DNA of 64,000 nt from positions 1 through 64,000 of the forward strand of contig DASVHD010000006.1 in NCBI GenBank assembly GCA_036382775.1, in the 5' to 3' direction. Below are positions 26,353-34,488 of the stretch, piece by piece. The translations under genes were made by a program, and so were the position numbers. Each line of letters starts with the position of its first letter. The first letter of the stretch is position 1. The notes beneath the pieces were generated by a model. That model saw only the letters and a program-made list of their open reading frames with translations. It had not been told where the DNA came from and searched no databases. Source of the stretch: a bacterium (GTDB lineage: Bacteria; Hydrothermota; Tepidihabitantia; SM23-42; JAOAFX01).

Positions 26353-28470
26353 TCAATAATTCTCTTCGATCAGCTCGCCGGGGATCTCGGGGATGATAAG
26401 ACGTTCCTCTTTAACCGTCTTCAACTGCACGCTAGCCGCATCGGGCTGAATTTCCGCGACTATCGGTTTGGCCGGGACAACGGCTGGCGGTGTCGCTGCT
26501 GCCGCCGTACTGACTTCGGTCACCATGTCATGCACCATACCGGCTATTCCCCCTGGTTCCGGCAGTTCAGCAGCAGCCGGTACCGGTTCCTCACCGGGCA
26601 AACCGAGATTCACGAGCGAATCCGCCGAAGGCTCAGAAACCGACGGCTCGCTGACTGCAGCTGCCACTTCCTCCGTGGGTTGTGATCCCGCTTCGCCCTT
26701 TGTCGTTACCGATTCTGCCGGTCCGACTGGTTCCAAATCAGGGGCGGGCTTTTCCGGCGACAGCGATTTCACAAAATCGACAAGCGATGAAAATCTCTCG
26801 AAATCCGGCAAACCGGTCTTGATAACCTGTTCAGCCCAGGTACCCGGCAGGCTCTTTCTGATATAAACCTCGGCGATGTCGAGTCCGGGTGGATTCACCA
26901 CCACTTCCATGCCCAGTTCAAACAGCATTCTTTCTTCGTCCGTAAATCGATCATCGTTCGTGGCCAGCTCCGAACTCATAATGATTTCTTTGTCCCCTTT
27001 GATACGATCGTTCAAGAGATCTAACCAATCTCTCCGCATAATGGGTTTGAAGTCCCAGAGTGCAGTTAGGTTGTCGATGATCAGGACTTCAGTATTACTT
27101 AATCCGCTGTCCATTATTGACGGCGCCTGTTCGAGGTCGACCAATACGGCTGCAATACGACGGGATAAAAGATCACTGCATATTGCCTCCAACAAATGGG
27201 TCTTGCCATTACCCTCGCCGCCGATGATAATAAACGGGTTGAATTTGGTGCCCGGGTTGGTGACGATGCTGTCATAGTAAAAATCACGGACTGCCTTGTT
27301 GCTCTTGCCGATTATATAAGTATCGAAAGTCCGCAGCGGCTTGGCTGCCTCAGCGATCGCCGGCGCTGCAGGCGGAGGAACGACGACTTTTCCCGGCACC
27401 GCAACTATCGGCGCTGTCGCGGTGACCGGTGGCGGGATCGGCGCTCCGCGTTTCATCTTTTCGATCAGCGTTTCGATCTCCGAGATCTTACCGGGCGAGA
27501 AGAGCATGGACTCGATCCTCATCGCGTCATCCGGATTTTCATTGGTGTCGACCGTACCGAATATTTTTTGTAGCTCGATCAGCCGTTCTACCTTTTTGAT
27601 AAAATCGTTATAGGCCGAGGCGAGCGCCGTGACGTCACCATCCAGGAGCGGTTTTAGCAAGGAAGTGTCAAATCCTTTCATTTCCCATATGTAGATCCTT
27701 TCGCGGTATTCCTCGCGCATATCGATCTTTTCCGTGACTTCCTGGAGCACCTCGGTGGCATTCTTTTTCAATTCTTCAAGCAAGCTGGAAACAGGACTGT
27801 ACAACCCCTTGGGATAGAAATCTTTGAGGATCATGCGAATACTGTTCAGGTCAACGTTTAAATTCCCCAATGAGGAATATGCCACCAGCCGGTTGACCAT
27901 GCCTTCGATGGCGCGGAAAGAACCGGCTGAAAGCTGCGCTAGTTCCAGGGCGATTTCATCCGGCAGGATTATGCTCATTTCGGTGGACTTCTTTTTAATA
28001 ATATCAACCAGCGCCATTTCTTTGGGCGGCTGGATATCGCATACCAAACCGCCCTCCAGTCTCGACACCAGTTTGTGATTGAAATTATTGAGATCGCGCG
28101 GCGCGATCGTACCGGAAAAACAGATTTGCTTTCCAGCCGTCAGATAGGAATCGATCACCTCGAGAAATATCGGTTGATACTTGTCCGCGATGGTGTAAAT
28201 ATCATCCACGACGAGCAGCGAGCTGTGATCGCGCGCCTCATCGAGATACCGTTCAAAATCTTTGCCCGTGAAAAATGTCGCGGGATACTTTTTGTTAAGC
28301 TCGGTATAAAGCGCCCATAAAAGGTGGGTCTTTCCCAAACCGGTACCGCTGTAAACATAGAGCGGGTTGAAGATCTCCCCCGGGAACTGCACGATCTTCT
28401 GGGCGGCGAGGTAGGCGACACGGTTACCGTCGTACACATAGAAGTTCTCAAAGGAAAAAACCTTTTTCAT
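26353..28470 (-). CDS. Tandem DnaA-type AAA+ ATPase without DNA-binding domain
   Basis: The 705-residue protein has two DnaA/Hda-like AAA+ modules. Module 1: FSFENFYVYDGNRVAY, Walker A GTGLGKTH (42-49), Walker B LLVVDD (89-90), lid helices to about 220. Module 2: TFDTYIIGKSNKAVRDFYY, Walker A GEGNGKTH (Lys423), Walker B VLIIDNL. Between them lies a helical and then Pro/Ala-rich linker, and the last 150 residues are Pro/Glu/Ala-rich. The DnaA domain IV helix-turn-helix is absent, so it is not the replication initiator. It sits between a roadblock protein and a DUF4388 protein in a che operon. Role unknown; a switch or scaffold of the signalling system is my inference. Confidence 0.85.
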   Translation of the reverse strand: MKKVFSFENFYVYDGNRVAYLAAQKIVQFPGEIFNPLYVYSGTGLGKTHLLWALYTELNKKYPATFFTGKDFERYLDEARDHSSLLVVDDIYTIADKYQPIFLEVIDSYLTAGKQICFSGTIAPRDLNNFNHKLVSRLEGGLVCDIQPPKEMALVDIIKKKSTEMSIILPDEIALELAQLSAGSFRAIEGMVNRLVAYSSLGNLNVDLNSIRMILKDFYPKGLYSPVSSLLEELKKNATEVLQEVTEKIDMREEYRERIYIWEMKGFDTSLLKPLLDGDVTALASAYNDFIKKVERLIELQKIFGTVDTNENPDDAMRIESMLFSPGKISEIETLIEKMKRGAPIPPPVTATAPIVAVPGKVVVPPPAAPAIAEAAKPLRTFDTYIIGKSNKAVRDFYYDSIVTNPGTKFNPFIIIGGEGNGKTHLLEAICSDLLSRRIAAVLVDLEQAPSIMDSGLSNTEVLIIDNLTALWDFKPIMRRDWLDLLNDRIKGDKEIIMSSELATNDDRFTDEERMLFELGMEVVVNPPGLDIAEVYIRKSLPGTWAEQVIKTGLPDFERFSSLVDFVKSLSPEKPAPDLEPVGPAESVTTKGEAGSQPTEEVAAAVSEPSVSEPSADSLVNLGLPGEEPVPAAAELPEPGGIAGMVHDMVTEVSTAAAATPPAVVPAKPIVAEIQPDAASVQLKTVKEERLIIPEIPGELIEENY

Positions 28471-28880
28471 CAGGCCACTGCTTTAAGCACACTTTGCGCA
28501 GCCAGTGAGAATTCATCTGAAGCCACCTTGACCACGCCCGGGATAGTCCGGTCATCAAACAGCGAAACCAGCAGGTAATTTTCGCTGACGGTGCTGTAAA
28601 ATATGCTCGCTGCTTTTCCTTCCTGAAGGAATTTATGGAAATTCTTCTCACCAATGATGTGTGCCAGCTCCATCGTGGAGTTGAAGACCCCGCTGGCCAA
28701 AGCGCTGATCGTCAGGACATCGAAAGAATAAACGAACCCCCGCTGGACCAGCAAGTGACCTGAGCTGCTGACCAGGATCGCCCAGACGGTCTTGGCCTGG
28801 CTGCAGAAAGTGCTCAAAAGCTCTTCCAGTTTGTTGATCTTATCCTCGGTCAGCCTGATCGTGCCGCTTTTGTTAAGCAT
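28470..28880 (-). CDS. Roadblock/LC7 domain protein
   Basis: The 136-residue protein matches the roadblock/LC7 fold: helix, then VWAILVSSSGHLLVQRG, then a long helix with ISALASGVFNSTMELAHIIGE, then strands ending in VVKVASDEF. MglB-type members act on the small GTPase MglA, but no GTPase gene is adjacent. It is the first gene of the operon and its promoter makes a leaderless mRNA. Its stop overlaps the start of the DnaA-like gene by one base. Confidence 0.88.
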   Translation of the reverse strand: MLNKSGTIRLTEDKINKLEELLSTFCSQAKTVWAILVSSSGHLLVQRGFVYSFDVLTISALASGVFNSTMELAHIIGEKNFHKFLQEGKAASIFYSTVSENYLLVSLFDDRTIPGVVKVASDEFSLAAQSVLKAVA

Positions 28881-28885
28881 AGTGA

Positions 28886-28914
28886 ATTATAATAGAAAAA
28901 TAAACTAAAGTCAA
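28886..28914 (-). promoter_or_regulatory. Promoter of the signalling operon, leaderless
   Basis: On the minus strand TTGACT (28914-28909), a 17-bp spacer and a perfect TATAAT (28891-28886) precede the ATG at 28880 by only five bases. The +1 should be at or just inside the start codon. A weak stem (GCCGA/TCGGC) just upstream may end the rsmB transcript. Confidence 0.85.
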
Positions 28915-28940
28915 GCCGAATGCTAACTCGGCCTTGGCGA

Positions 28941-30197
28941 TTATCGTTTTTTTCTTAAGCGCGCGCCGAACATGCCGTCAGTGTTATACTCGCCCGGCAG
29001 GACTTTAAGATATTGGTCGCCCACGGGCACGAATTCTTTGGCCGGTTCAATCTCGAATTCCGGATAATCCTTGATGAATTCCTCGATGACTTCCTCGTTC
29101 TCCCGAGGCAATATGCTGCACGTGGAATAAACCAGGATCCCCCCTGGCTTCAGAAAAGTACCCGCATTTACCAACAGGTCGTACTGGAGCCGGGCCAGCC
29201 GGGCAACGACCTTTTTGTTGACCCGGTCCTTTACTTCCGGTCTCTTTGCCACCACGCCGGAATTTGTGCAGGGCGCATCAACGAGGACTTTATCCATACC
29301 GTTGACCCGATACCGGCGTCCATCAGCCAGAACCGACGTGATGATCGAGATGCCGAGACGCTCCGCGTTTTCCCCAACGAGACGCAGCCGCGATGCCGAT
29401 ACTTCCCCGGCAATGATCCGACCTTGATTACGCATCATTTCCGCCATATAGGTGGATTTGCTGCCCGGCGCCGAACAGACGTCAACAATCCTGTCGCCGG
29501 GCTGGGGGTCAACGAGATGGCATACCAATCCCTGCGCTTCGTCATGGATCGATATCAACCCCCGTTTCATCAGGGGATTGTTGATCAATGTTCCCAACCT
29601 GCTGGCGGTCCGGAATTCTTTATACCAGTTGCCCGGTGCCAGGTCTAGTCCGACCTCCCTGAGTTTCTTCTCGACCGTTTCCACGTCGTATTTGTACATG
29701 TTTATCCGGATATATGGCGTGGGCCGGTTCTTGAACGATTCGATGATCTTTTCGCCCTCCACCGGGTAAGCCTCTAAGATCTTCCTGAAGACCCACACCT
29801 TGGGTTCTCTCAAGGATTGCACCTTCTTGTTGCGCATGATCGATCTCAGCACAGCGTTGATCAGTGCCTTTTCCTTGATAGTCCGGCCCATATTCACGGC
29901 TTCATTGACGATGGCATATACCGGGATCCGGTCTAAGAACAGGTACTGGTAAACCGCGACCCGTAGGATGTTCTTTATAACGATGTCAGAATTGACGAAA
30001 TCGCCCACAAAGGTTTCCCTGATGATCAGGTCGATCTCCTCGCGATGCCTTAATGTGCCGAAGGCTATTTCGTTGGCAAGGGACCGGTCATCATCGGTCA
30101 GTTCATCTTTCTCGAATATTTTGCCCAGAGCATCCTTGAGGTTTATCCCCTCATCGACTTCGCATAATGCGCTGAGCGAGACCTCGCGTGCGTTCAT
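28941..30197 (-). CDS. rsmB: 16S rRNA m5C967 methyltransferase RsmB-like
   Basis: The 418-residue protein has the NusB-like RNA-binding N-domain (AREVSLSALCEVDEG...) and a SAM-dependent RNA m5C methyltransferase domain. CSAPGSKSTYMAEMM is the SAM loop, DAPCTNSGVVAKRPEVK holds one active Cys and YSTCSILPRENEEV the nucleophile. It methylates C967 of 16S rRNA (family knowledge). It overlaps fmt by 4 bp; fmt-rsmB is a common pair. Confidence 0.94.
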   Translation of the reverse strand: MNAREVSLSALCEVDEGINLKDALGKIFEKDELTDDDRSLANEIAFGTLRHREEIDLIIRETFVGDFVNSDIVIKNILRVAVYQYLFLDRIPVYAIVNEAVNMGRTIKEKALINAVLRSIMRNKKVQSLREPKVWVFRKILEAYPVEGEKIIESFKNRPTPYIRINMYKYDVETVEKKLREVGLDLAPGNWYKEFRTASRLGTLINNPLMKRGLISIHDEAQGLVCHLVDPQPGDRIVDVCSAPGSKSTYMAEMMRNQGRIIAGEVSASRLRLVGENAERLGISIITSVLADGRRYRVNGMDKVLVDAPCTNSGVVAKRPEVKDRVNKKVVARLARLQYDLLVNAGTFLKPGGILVYSTCSILPRENEEVIEEFIKDYPEFEIEPAKEFVPVGDQYLKVLPGEYNTDGMFGARLRKKR

Positions 30198-31111
30198 CCC
30201 AGTTTTTCTCCTTCCTGGACTCGAAATCCATTAAGGAAATCCAATCCCGAGATCTTTTTCTTGTTCTCCGGTTTGATTTCGGTCAATATCACTGAGCCGT
30301 CCTGAGTTCCAACGTGGATATTTTTACCCACGATGTGACACGCAGCCGGCGCAAACCTTTTATCCGAAGGTTGGGCGTAGATCACGGTCAGGTCCTGATC
30401 CCGGAACCTTGTTTTGGCGCCCGGGCTTGGTGACAAAGACCGGATCAGATTGAAGACCGTCCTGGTGTTGTCGCTCCAGTTGATGACGGTCTCCTCTTTT
30501 TGGACCTTAGGCGCGTATATCTTGGACTGCTCGTCCTGCCGGATGCAGTGGCAGGTGCCCTGTTCGATCGACTTGATCACCGCGGGCAGCATGGAAACCG
30601 CCAGCAATGACAGCCGTTCGGACAATGAACCATAAGTGTCGGTCAGTTCAATGTGCAATGATTCCTGCGCAATGATCTCGCCATGGTCGATCTTTTCGTC
30701 CATGAAAAAGATCGTCACTCCCGTGATCTCCTCGCCCGCCATGATAGCACGCTGGATGGGCGCTGCCCCCCGGTACTTGGGAAGCAATGACGGGTGGATA
30801 TTGATGCCGCCGTAGCGCGGCACTTTCAGCAGATCACCGTTCAGGATATGACCGTATGCCGATAATATGAACAGATCCGGCTTGAGCGCCTTCATCTCCT
30901 GGATGAAAGATTGGTCGTTCGGGTCCTCGGGATCAAATACCCGTATCGACTGCTTTGTTGCCCACTCCGCGACCGATGGCAGGGTCACCTTTAATCCCCT
31001 ACCCTTTGGCTTCGGCTTGACGATCACGACGCCAGTGACATCGCAATGCCCCGCGACCCCCTGGAGAACGGGCTGCGAGAAGATGGTGGACCCGAAGAAT
31101 ATAGTTTTCAT
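30194..31111 (-). CDS. fmt: Methionyl-tRNA formyltransferase
   Basis: The 305-residue enzyme formylates initiator Met-tRNA with 10-formyl-THF. Motifs: MKTIFFGSTIFSQPVL, LSAYGHIL, NIHPSLLPKYRGAAPIQRAI and the DEKIDHGEII active-site block, followed by the C-terminal OB domain. It lies between def and rsmB, the classic def-fmt-rsmB order. Confidence 0.97.
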   Translation of the reverse strand: MKTIFFGSTIFSQPVLQGVAGHCDVTGVVIVKPKPKGRGLKVTLPSVAEWATKQSIRVFDPEDPNDQSFIQEMKALKPDLFILSAYGHILNGDLLKVPRYGGINIHPSLLPKYRGAAPIQRAIMAGEEITGVTIFFMDEKIDHGEIIAQESLHIELTDTYGSLSERLSLLAVSMLPAVIKSIEQGTCHCIRQDEQSKIYAPKVQKEETVINWSDNTRTVFNLIRSLSPSPGAKTRFRDQDLTVIYAQPSDKRFAPAACHIVGKNIHVGTQDGSVILTEIKPENKKKISGLDFLNGFRVQEGEKLG

Positions 31112-31159
31112 TTCAAATCAGTTCAAGATGCTTAGTTGTCCCGCACATAACCGGATAGC

Positions 31160-31684
31160 CTAAGGAGATGCCGGCGATACTCGCAAGTTATTAACATATT
31201 CAGAGACCTTGGCCGATTCCTCAGACTTGACGTGGTCAATGAACAAAACGCCATTGAGGTGTTCGATCTCGTGCAAAACCGCTCGCGCCAGGAAATCCTC
31301 AGCTTCGAAGACAAGCCGTTCATTATACAAATTTTGCATGCTGATCCGCACCTTCCTGGCTCTCGGGATGTGCAGGTACAATTTAGGGAAACTCAGACAG
31401 CCTTCTTCCTCGTCTACTATACCATCCGTATCGATCACCGCCGGATTGATCACGGTCATCGGCATTGATTTGTCTTCAAAGGGCGTAGTATTGATGATAA
31501 AAAGCCGGACTAAAACGCCGACTTGAGTAGCCGCCAGGCCTAAACCGTCATGTTCCAGCATTAGCGCGGTCATTTGATCGCTAAGTTCGAATATTTCCTC
31601 AGTGATCTTATCAACCGGTCGTGCGATTTTTCTCAAAATTTCATCCGGATAACGCACGATCTTTAGCGTTTCAGTCTTGATCAT
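31160..31684 (-). CDS. def: Peptide deformylase
   Basis: The 174-residue metalloenzyme removes the formyl group from nascent proteins. The three motifs are GLGLAATQVG, EEGCLSFP (metal Cys) and HEIEH (two metal His and the catalytic Glu). HEIEH in place of the usual HE(I/L)DH is a conservative change. It stands in the order yajC-def-fmt-rsmB on the minus strand. Confidence 0.97.
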   Translation of the reverse strand: MIKTETLKIVRYPDEILRKIARPVDKITEEIFELSDQMTALMLEHDGLGLAATQVGVLVRLFIINTTPFEDKSMPMTVINPAVIDTDGIVDEEEGCLSFPKLYLHIPRARKVRISMQNLYNERLVFEAEDFLARAVLHEIEHLNGVLFIDHVKSEESAKVSEYVNNLRVSPASP

Positions 31685-31702
31685 AGAGGTGTGTTGTGCA
31701 TT

Positions 31703-32032
31703 CTACTTTGTCGGCTCGGCTTTTTGAGCTTCGATCTTGCCAGAAATGTGCCCCTTGTCAAAATCTACCTTTACGCCGTCAGCGATAACCACAGAAATAA
31801 CATGATCCTTAACATTGGCTACCACTCCGTATATACCGCTTGATGTTATTACCCGATCGCCCTTTTGAAGTGAATTCATGAGCTTTTGATGCTGTTTCTG
31901 CTTTCTCTGCTGGGGCATGATCAATAAGAAATAAAATATGACGAAAATAACAACTAACGGTAGCAAGCTCACCAGTGGATTGCTACCCGTCTGCTGTCCC
32001 TGTCCCGCTGCTTGACCAAACAAAAATTCCAT
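31703..32032 (-). CDS. yajC: Preprotein translocase subunit YajC
   Basis: The 109-residue protein has one N-terminal membrane helix (VSLLPLVVIFVIFYFLLIMPQ), the conserved QRKQKQHQKLMNSLQKGDRVITSSGIYG and a short soluble tail. YajC associates with SecDF. I chose the ATG at 32032 because AAGGAGATG lies just before it; the upstream in-frame ATG at 32047 would put this site inside the gene. Confidence 0.95.
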   Translation of the reverse strand: MEFLFGQAAGQGQQTGSNPLVSLLPLVVIFVIFYFLLIMPQQRKQKQHQKLMNSLQKGDRVITSSGIYGVVANVKDHVISVVIADGVKVDFDKGHISGKIEAQKAEPTK

Positions 32033-32206
32033 TACATCTCCTTTCAAAAATTTTTATCTAATCTATTATCTAATAATTAGTATCTATCTCCTAGCACCTT
32101 ACGCCTGCTATATTATACATTGATTTAGACAAAAGTCAATACATTTAAGTTTACTTTGCTCCCGTCAGGGATAACAGAAACCCACGATTTTACGGCATAA
32201 TTCAGG

Positions 32207-32794
32207 CTATATTTCCGATCTGCCTTCAAGCGCCCGAGCAACGGTTGTATCATCGGCCAGGTCAAGATCGCTTCCCATGGGCAAACCACGGGCGATCCGC
32301 GTCACCTTGATACCAAGGGATTTTAGAGTCTTGGCAATATACAAAGCTGTCACATCGCCTTCGGTCGTGGGGTTAGTTGCGATGATCACTTCCGATATGT
32401 GTTGTTTTTTGACGCGTTCGATCAGTGAATTGATCCTCAAATCCTCAGGAGCGACATCATTGATCGGCGAAACAACGCCGTGCAGGACATGGTAAACGCC
32501 CTTGTATTCGCTTAGCCTCTCCACGACCATCACATCTGATGGCTGCTCGACCACACAGATCTTATCGGTCTCACGGTTCGGGTTCACGCAGATATCACAG
32601 GGATCCTTCTCTGCCAGGTTGTGACAGATGCCGCACTCTTTTAGGCCGGTCCGGGCACGGATAATGGCGTCGGTGAGTTCCTGGACTTTTGCCTTTTCAA
32701 GTTTTTGCAGGTAAAAGGCTATCCGCTGGGCGGATTTACGACCGATCCCGGGCAGCCACTGGAGTTTTTCGATCAGGTCGGCAAGCAGGGGCAT
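32207..32794 (-). CDS. recR: Recombination mediator RecR
   Basis: The 195-residue protein has the N-terminal helix-hairpin-helix (LQWLPGIGRKSAQRIAFYL), the zinc motif (CGICHNLAEKDPCDIC), a Toprim domain (ICVVEQPSDVMVVE) and the C-terminal ARGLPMGSDL block. RecR works with RecO/RecF to load RecA at gaps. Its usual partner genes dnaX and ybaB are not here. The promoter suggests a leaderless message. Confidence 0.97.
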   Translation of the reverse strand: MPLLADLIEKLQWLPGIGRKSAQRIAFYLQKLEKAKVQELTDAIIRARTGLKECGICHNLAEKDPCDICVNPNRETDKICVVEQPSDVMVVERLSEYKGVYHVLHGVVSPINDVAPEDLRINSLIERVKKQHISEVIIATNPTTEGDVTALYIAKTLKSLGIKVTRIARGLPMGSDLDLADDTTVARALEGRSEI

Positions 32795-32799
32795 GGATA

Positions 32800-32827
32800 A
32801 TATTATTCAAAACGTTAGTCAAGTCAA
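32800..32827 (-). promoter_or_regulatory. recR promoter, leaderless
   Basis: On the minus strand TTGACT (32827-32822), 16 bp and TAATAT (32805-32800) are followed by five bases and the ATG at 32794. The predicted +1 is at the start codon and no ribosome site exists. Confidence 0.65.
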
Positions 32828-32863
32828 TAAGTTATTCCTCTTGACTTTTCCAACGGTCGCTGA

Positions 32864-33181
32864 ATGCTAACACGTGTAAATAAGGCGCGAGAGATCCAGC
32901 TTGAAAAATTTTCCGAGAAGGAAAAGGGTAAAAAGATCTACTGTAATGCCCACATGGAATCCAAGGCGATCCGGAAATACTGCCCGATCGACGATGAATC
33001 CCAGAATCTATTAAAGACCGCGATCGAGAAATTCGGGCTTTCGGCCCGGGCTTACGACAAGATCCTCAAAGTCGGCCGAACCATCGCGGACCTGGAGAAC
33101 ACAAGCAACATCAAGATCCAGCACATCGCCGAGGCGATACAGTACCGGAGTCTGGACATAGACGTCTGGCAGAAATTGTAA
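32864..33181 (+). pseudogene. ComM (Mg-chelatase-like ATPase) C-terminal fragment
   Basis: The 105-residue frame matches only the C-terminal domain of the ComM/YifB family: VNKAREIQLEKF, CNAHMESK, GLSARAYDKILKVGRTIADLE and HIAEAIQYRSLD. A full ComM is about 500 residues with an N-terminal Lon-like domain and an AAA+ ATPase core, both absent. A TGA stop lies directly before the ATG and nothing upstream resembles the missing part. It is best read as a remnant of a deleted gene; a stand-alone small protein is less likely. Confidence 0.75.
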
Positions 33182-33369
33182 ATATACAATTTCTTGGATG
33201 GATGACAGCTATAAACAATAGATAACAGTGATGAGTGTAATGATTACAGTTATGCAATCCTTATAATAACTTGAACAAAATCAAAAGTATTATCATTTTA
33301 TAAAATACTTTAAACTAAAAAATAACTCCTGCAATTTCAGAAGAAAATAGGCATAAAAGTATAAAAAGT

Positions 33370-33630
33370 ATGGCAGGTCAATTTTGTCCCACGCATACGG
33401 TAAAATCACTGTCCATCAAATACACACTGCCACAAACAGGAAAGGTGAGAATCTCGCTATATGACGTCTCGGGCAGGTTGGTGAAGAATCTGGTTGATGA
33501 CGTTCAGAAACCGGGCGCATATACACGAAGCTGTGACACCGGTGATCTCGGCTTATCCAGGGGTGTATATTTTGTACGACTGGAGACAGATGACCGGGCG
33601 CTCGTTCAAAAGGCGATCGTGGTAAGGTAA
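33370..33630 (+). pseudogene. Orphan sorting-domain fragment of a secreted protein
   Basis: The 86-residue frame contains only a FlgD-like/type-A sorting domain: SLSIKYTLPQTGKVRISLYDVSGRLV, then LSRGVYFVRLE and a VQKAIVVR end. It has no signal peptide, no ribosome site and no upstream coding continuation. A strong terminator follows 30 bp downstream, as expected at the end of a former complete gene. It is most likely the 3' remnant of a deleted surface protein gene. Confidence 0.75.
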
Positions 33631-33659
33631 AGTTTCAATACACGACGAATAAAGACCCT

Positions 33660-33702
33660 TATCCTCCCATCCTTCACGAAAAGGATGGGAGGATATTTTT
33701 TT
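33660..33702 (+). terminator. Rho-independent terminator
   Basis: A perfect 15-bp stem (33660-33674 with 33681-33695, core CCTCCCATCCTT) with a 6-nt loop is followed by a run of T's. It lies just after the sorting-domain fragment and before the promoter of the MBL gene. Confidence 0.9.
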
Positions 33703-33743
33703 ATATTTGAAGACTCCATTCTAAACTAGAGAAGGATTCTGTC

Positions 33744-33771
33744 TTGATTTTTCGATTAATTTCATTATAAT
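33744..33771 (+). promoter_or_regulatory. Promoter of the MBL-fold gene
   Basis: TTGATT (33744-33749), 16 bp and TATAAT (33766-33771), about 30 nt upstream of the ATG at 33801. AAGGAG precedes that ATG, so this mRNA has a normal short leader. Confidence 0.75.
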
Positions 33772-33800
33772 TATCAGCTTAAATTCAACAAGGAGCGCGT

Positions 33801-34448
33801 ATGATAATCACTTTCCTGGGTCATGCCGCCTTCCTGATCACCTCGGAAAGCGGGGCAAAGATAGTAACCGATCCATACAAGTCTGGCTGTTTTAACGGAG
33901 GTATCCAATATACAGCGATCACGGAAACCGTCGACATCGTTACGATTTCGCATGAGCATGATGATCACAATGATACAACACTAAAAGGAAAACCCAAATA
34001 CATCCGGGGACCGGGCAAGCATGAGGTCAAAGGTATCACTATAAACGGCACCGAAGTCTTCCACGATACAAGCTCCGGGAAAGAGCGCGGTAAGAACACG
34101 GTATTCAACATGCTGGTCGACAGCGTGCATGTCGTGCACCTGGGCGACCTCGGTCACAAGCTATCTCAGGCCGATGTTGACAAGATCGGCAAAGCCGATA
34201 TTTTGCTGATCCCGGTGGGCGGTTACTTTACCATCGATGCCAAAACGGCCTGGGATGTCATCAATGCACTCAAACCAAAGATCGTCATTCCGATGCATTA
34301 CAAAACCGATAAATGCGGATTCCCAATCGCACCGGTGGACGACTTTATCACTGGCAGGGACGTGGTTTCGATCGACAAGGAGTTGAAGATCGACCATTCA
34401 AGGCTTCCCGAGTCGATGACGGTCTATGTCCTTAAGCCAACCAAATAA
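33801..34448 (+). CDS. MBL-fold metal-dependent hydrolase, UlaG-like
   Basis: The 215-residue protein belongs to the metallo-beta-lactamase superfamily. Metal ligands appear in GHAAFLI, the HEHDDHND motif, HLGDLGH and IPMHYKT. Close relatives are annotated as UlaG-like or UPF0173 hydrolases of unknown substrate. AAGGAG stands 7 nt before the ATG. The fumarase genes follow 40 bp downstream, probably on the same transcript. Confidence 0.9.
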   Translation: MIITFLGHAAFLITSESGAKIVTDPYKSGCFNGGIQYTAITETVDIVTISHEHDDHNDTTLKGKPKYIRGPGKHEVKGITINGTEVFHDTSSGKERGKNTVFNMLVDSVHVVHLGDLGHKLSQADVDKIGKADILLIPVGGYFTIDAKTAWDVINALKPKIVIPMHYKTDKCGFPIAPVDDFITGRDVVSIDKELKIDHSRLPESMTVYVLKPTK

Positions 34449-34488
34449 GATCAGTTAAAGGATAAAAATTTAAAATGAAGGAGGACAA

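Noticed and set aside
26353-28470. Replication initiator DnaA
   Set aside because: There are two ATPase modules and no domain IV DNA-binding helix-turn-helix, and the context is chemotaxis genes without dnaN or an origin.
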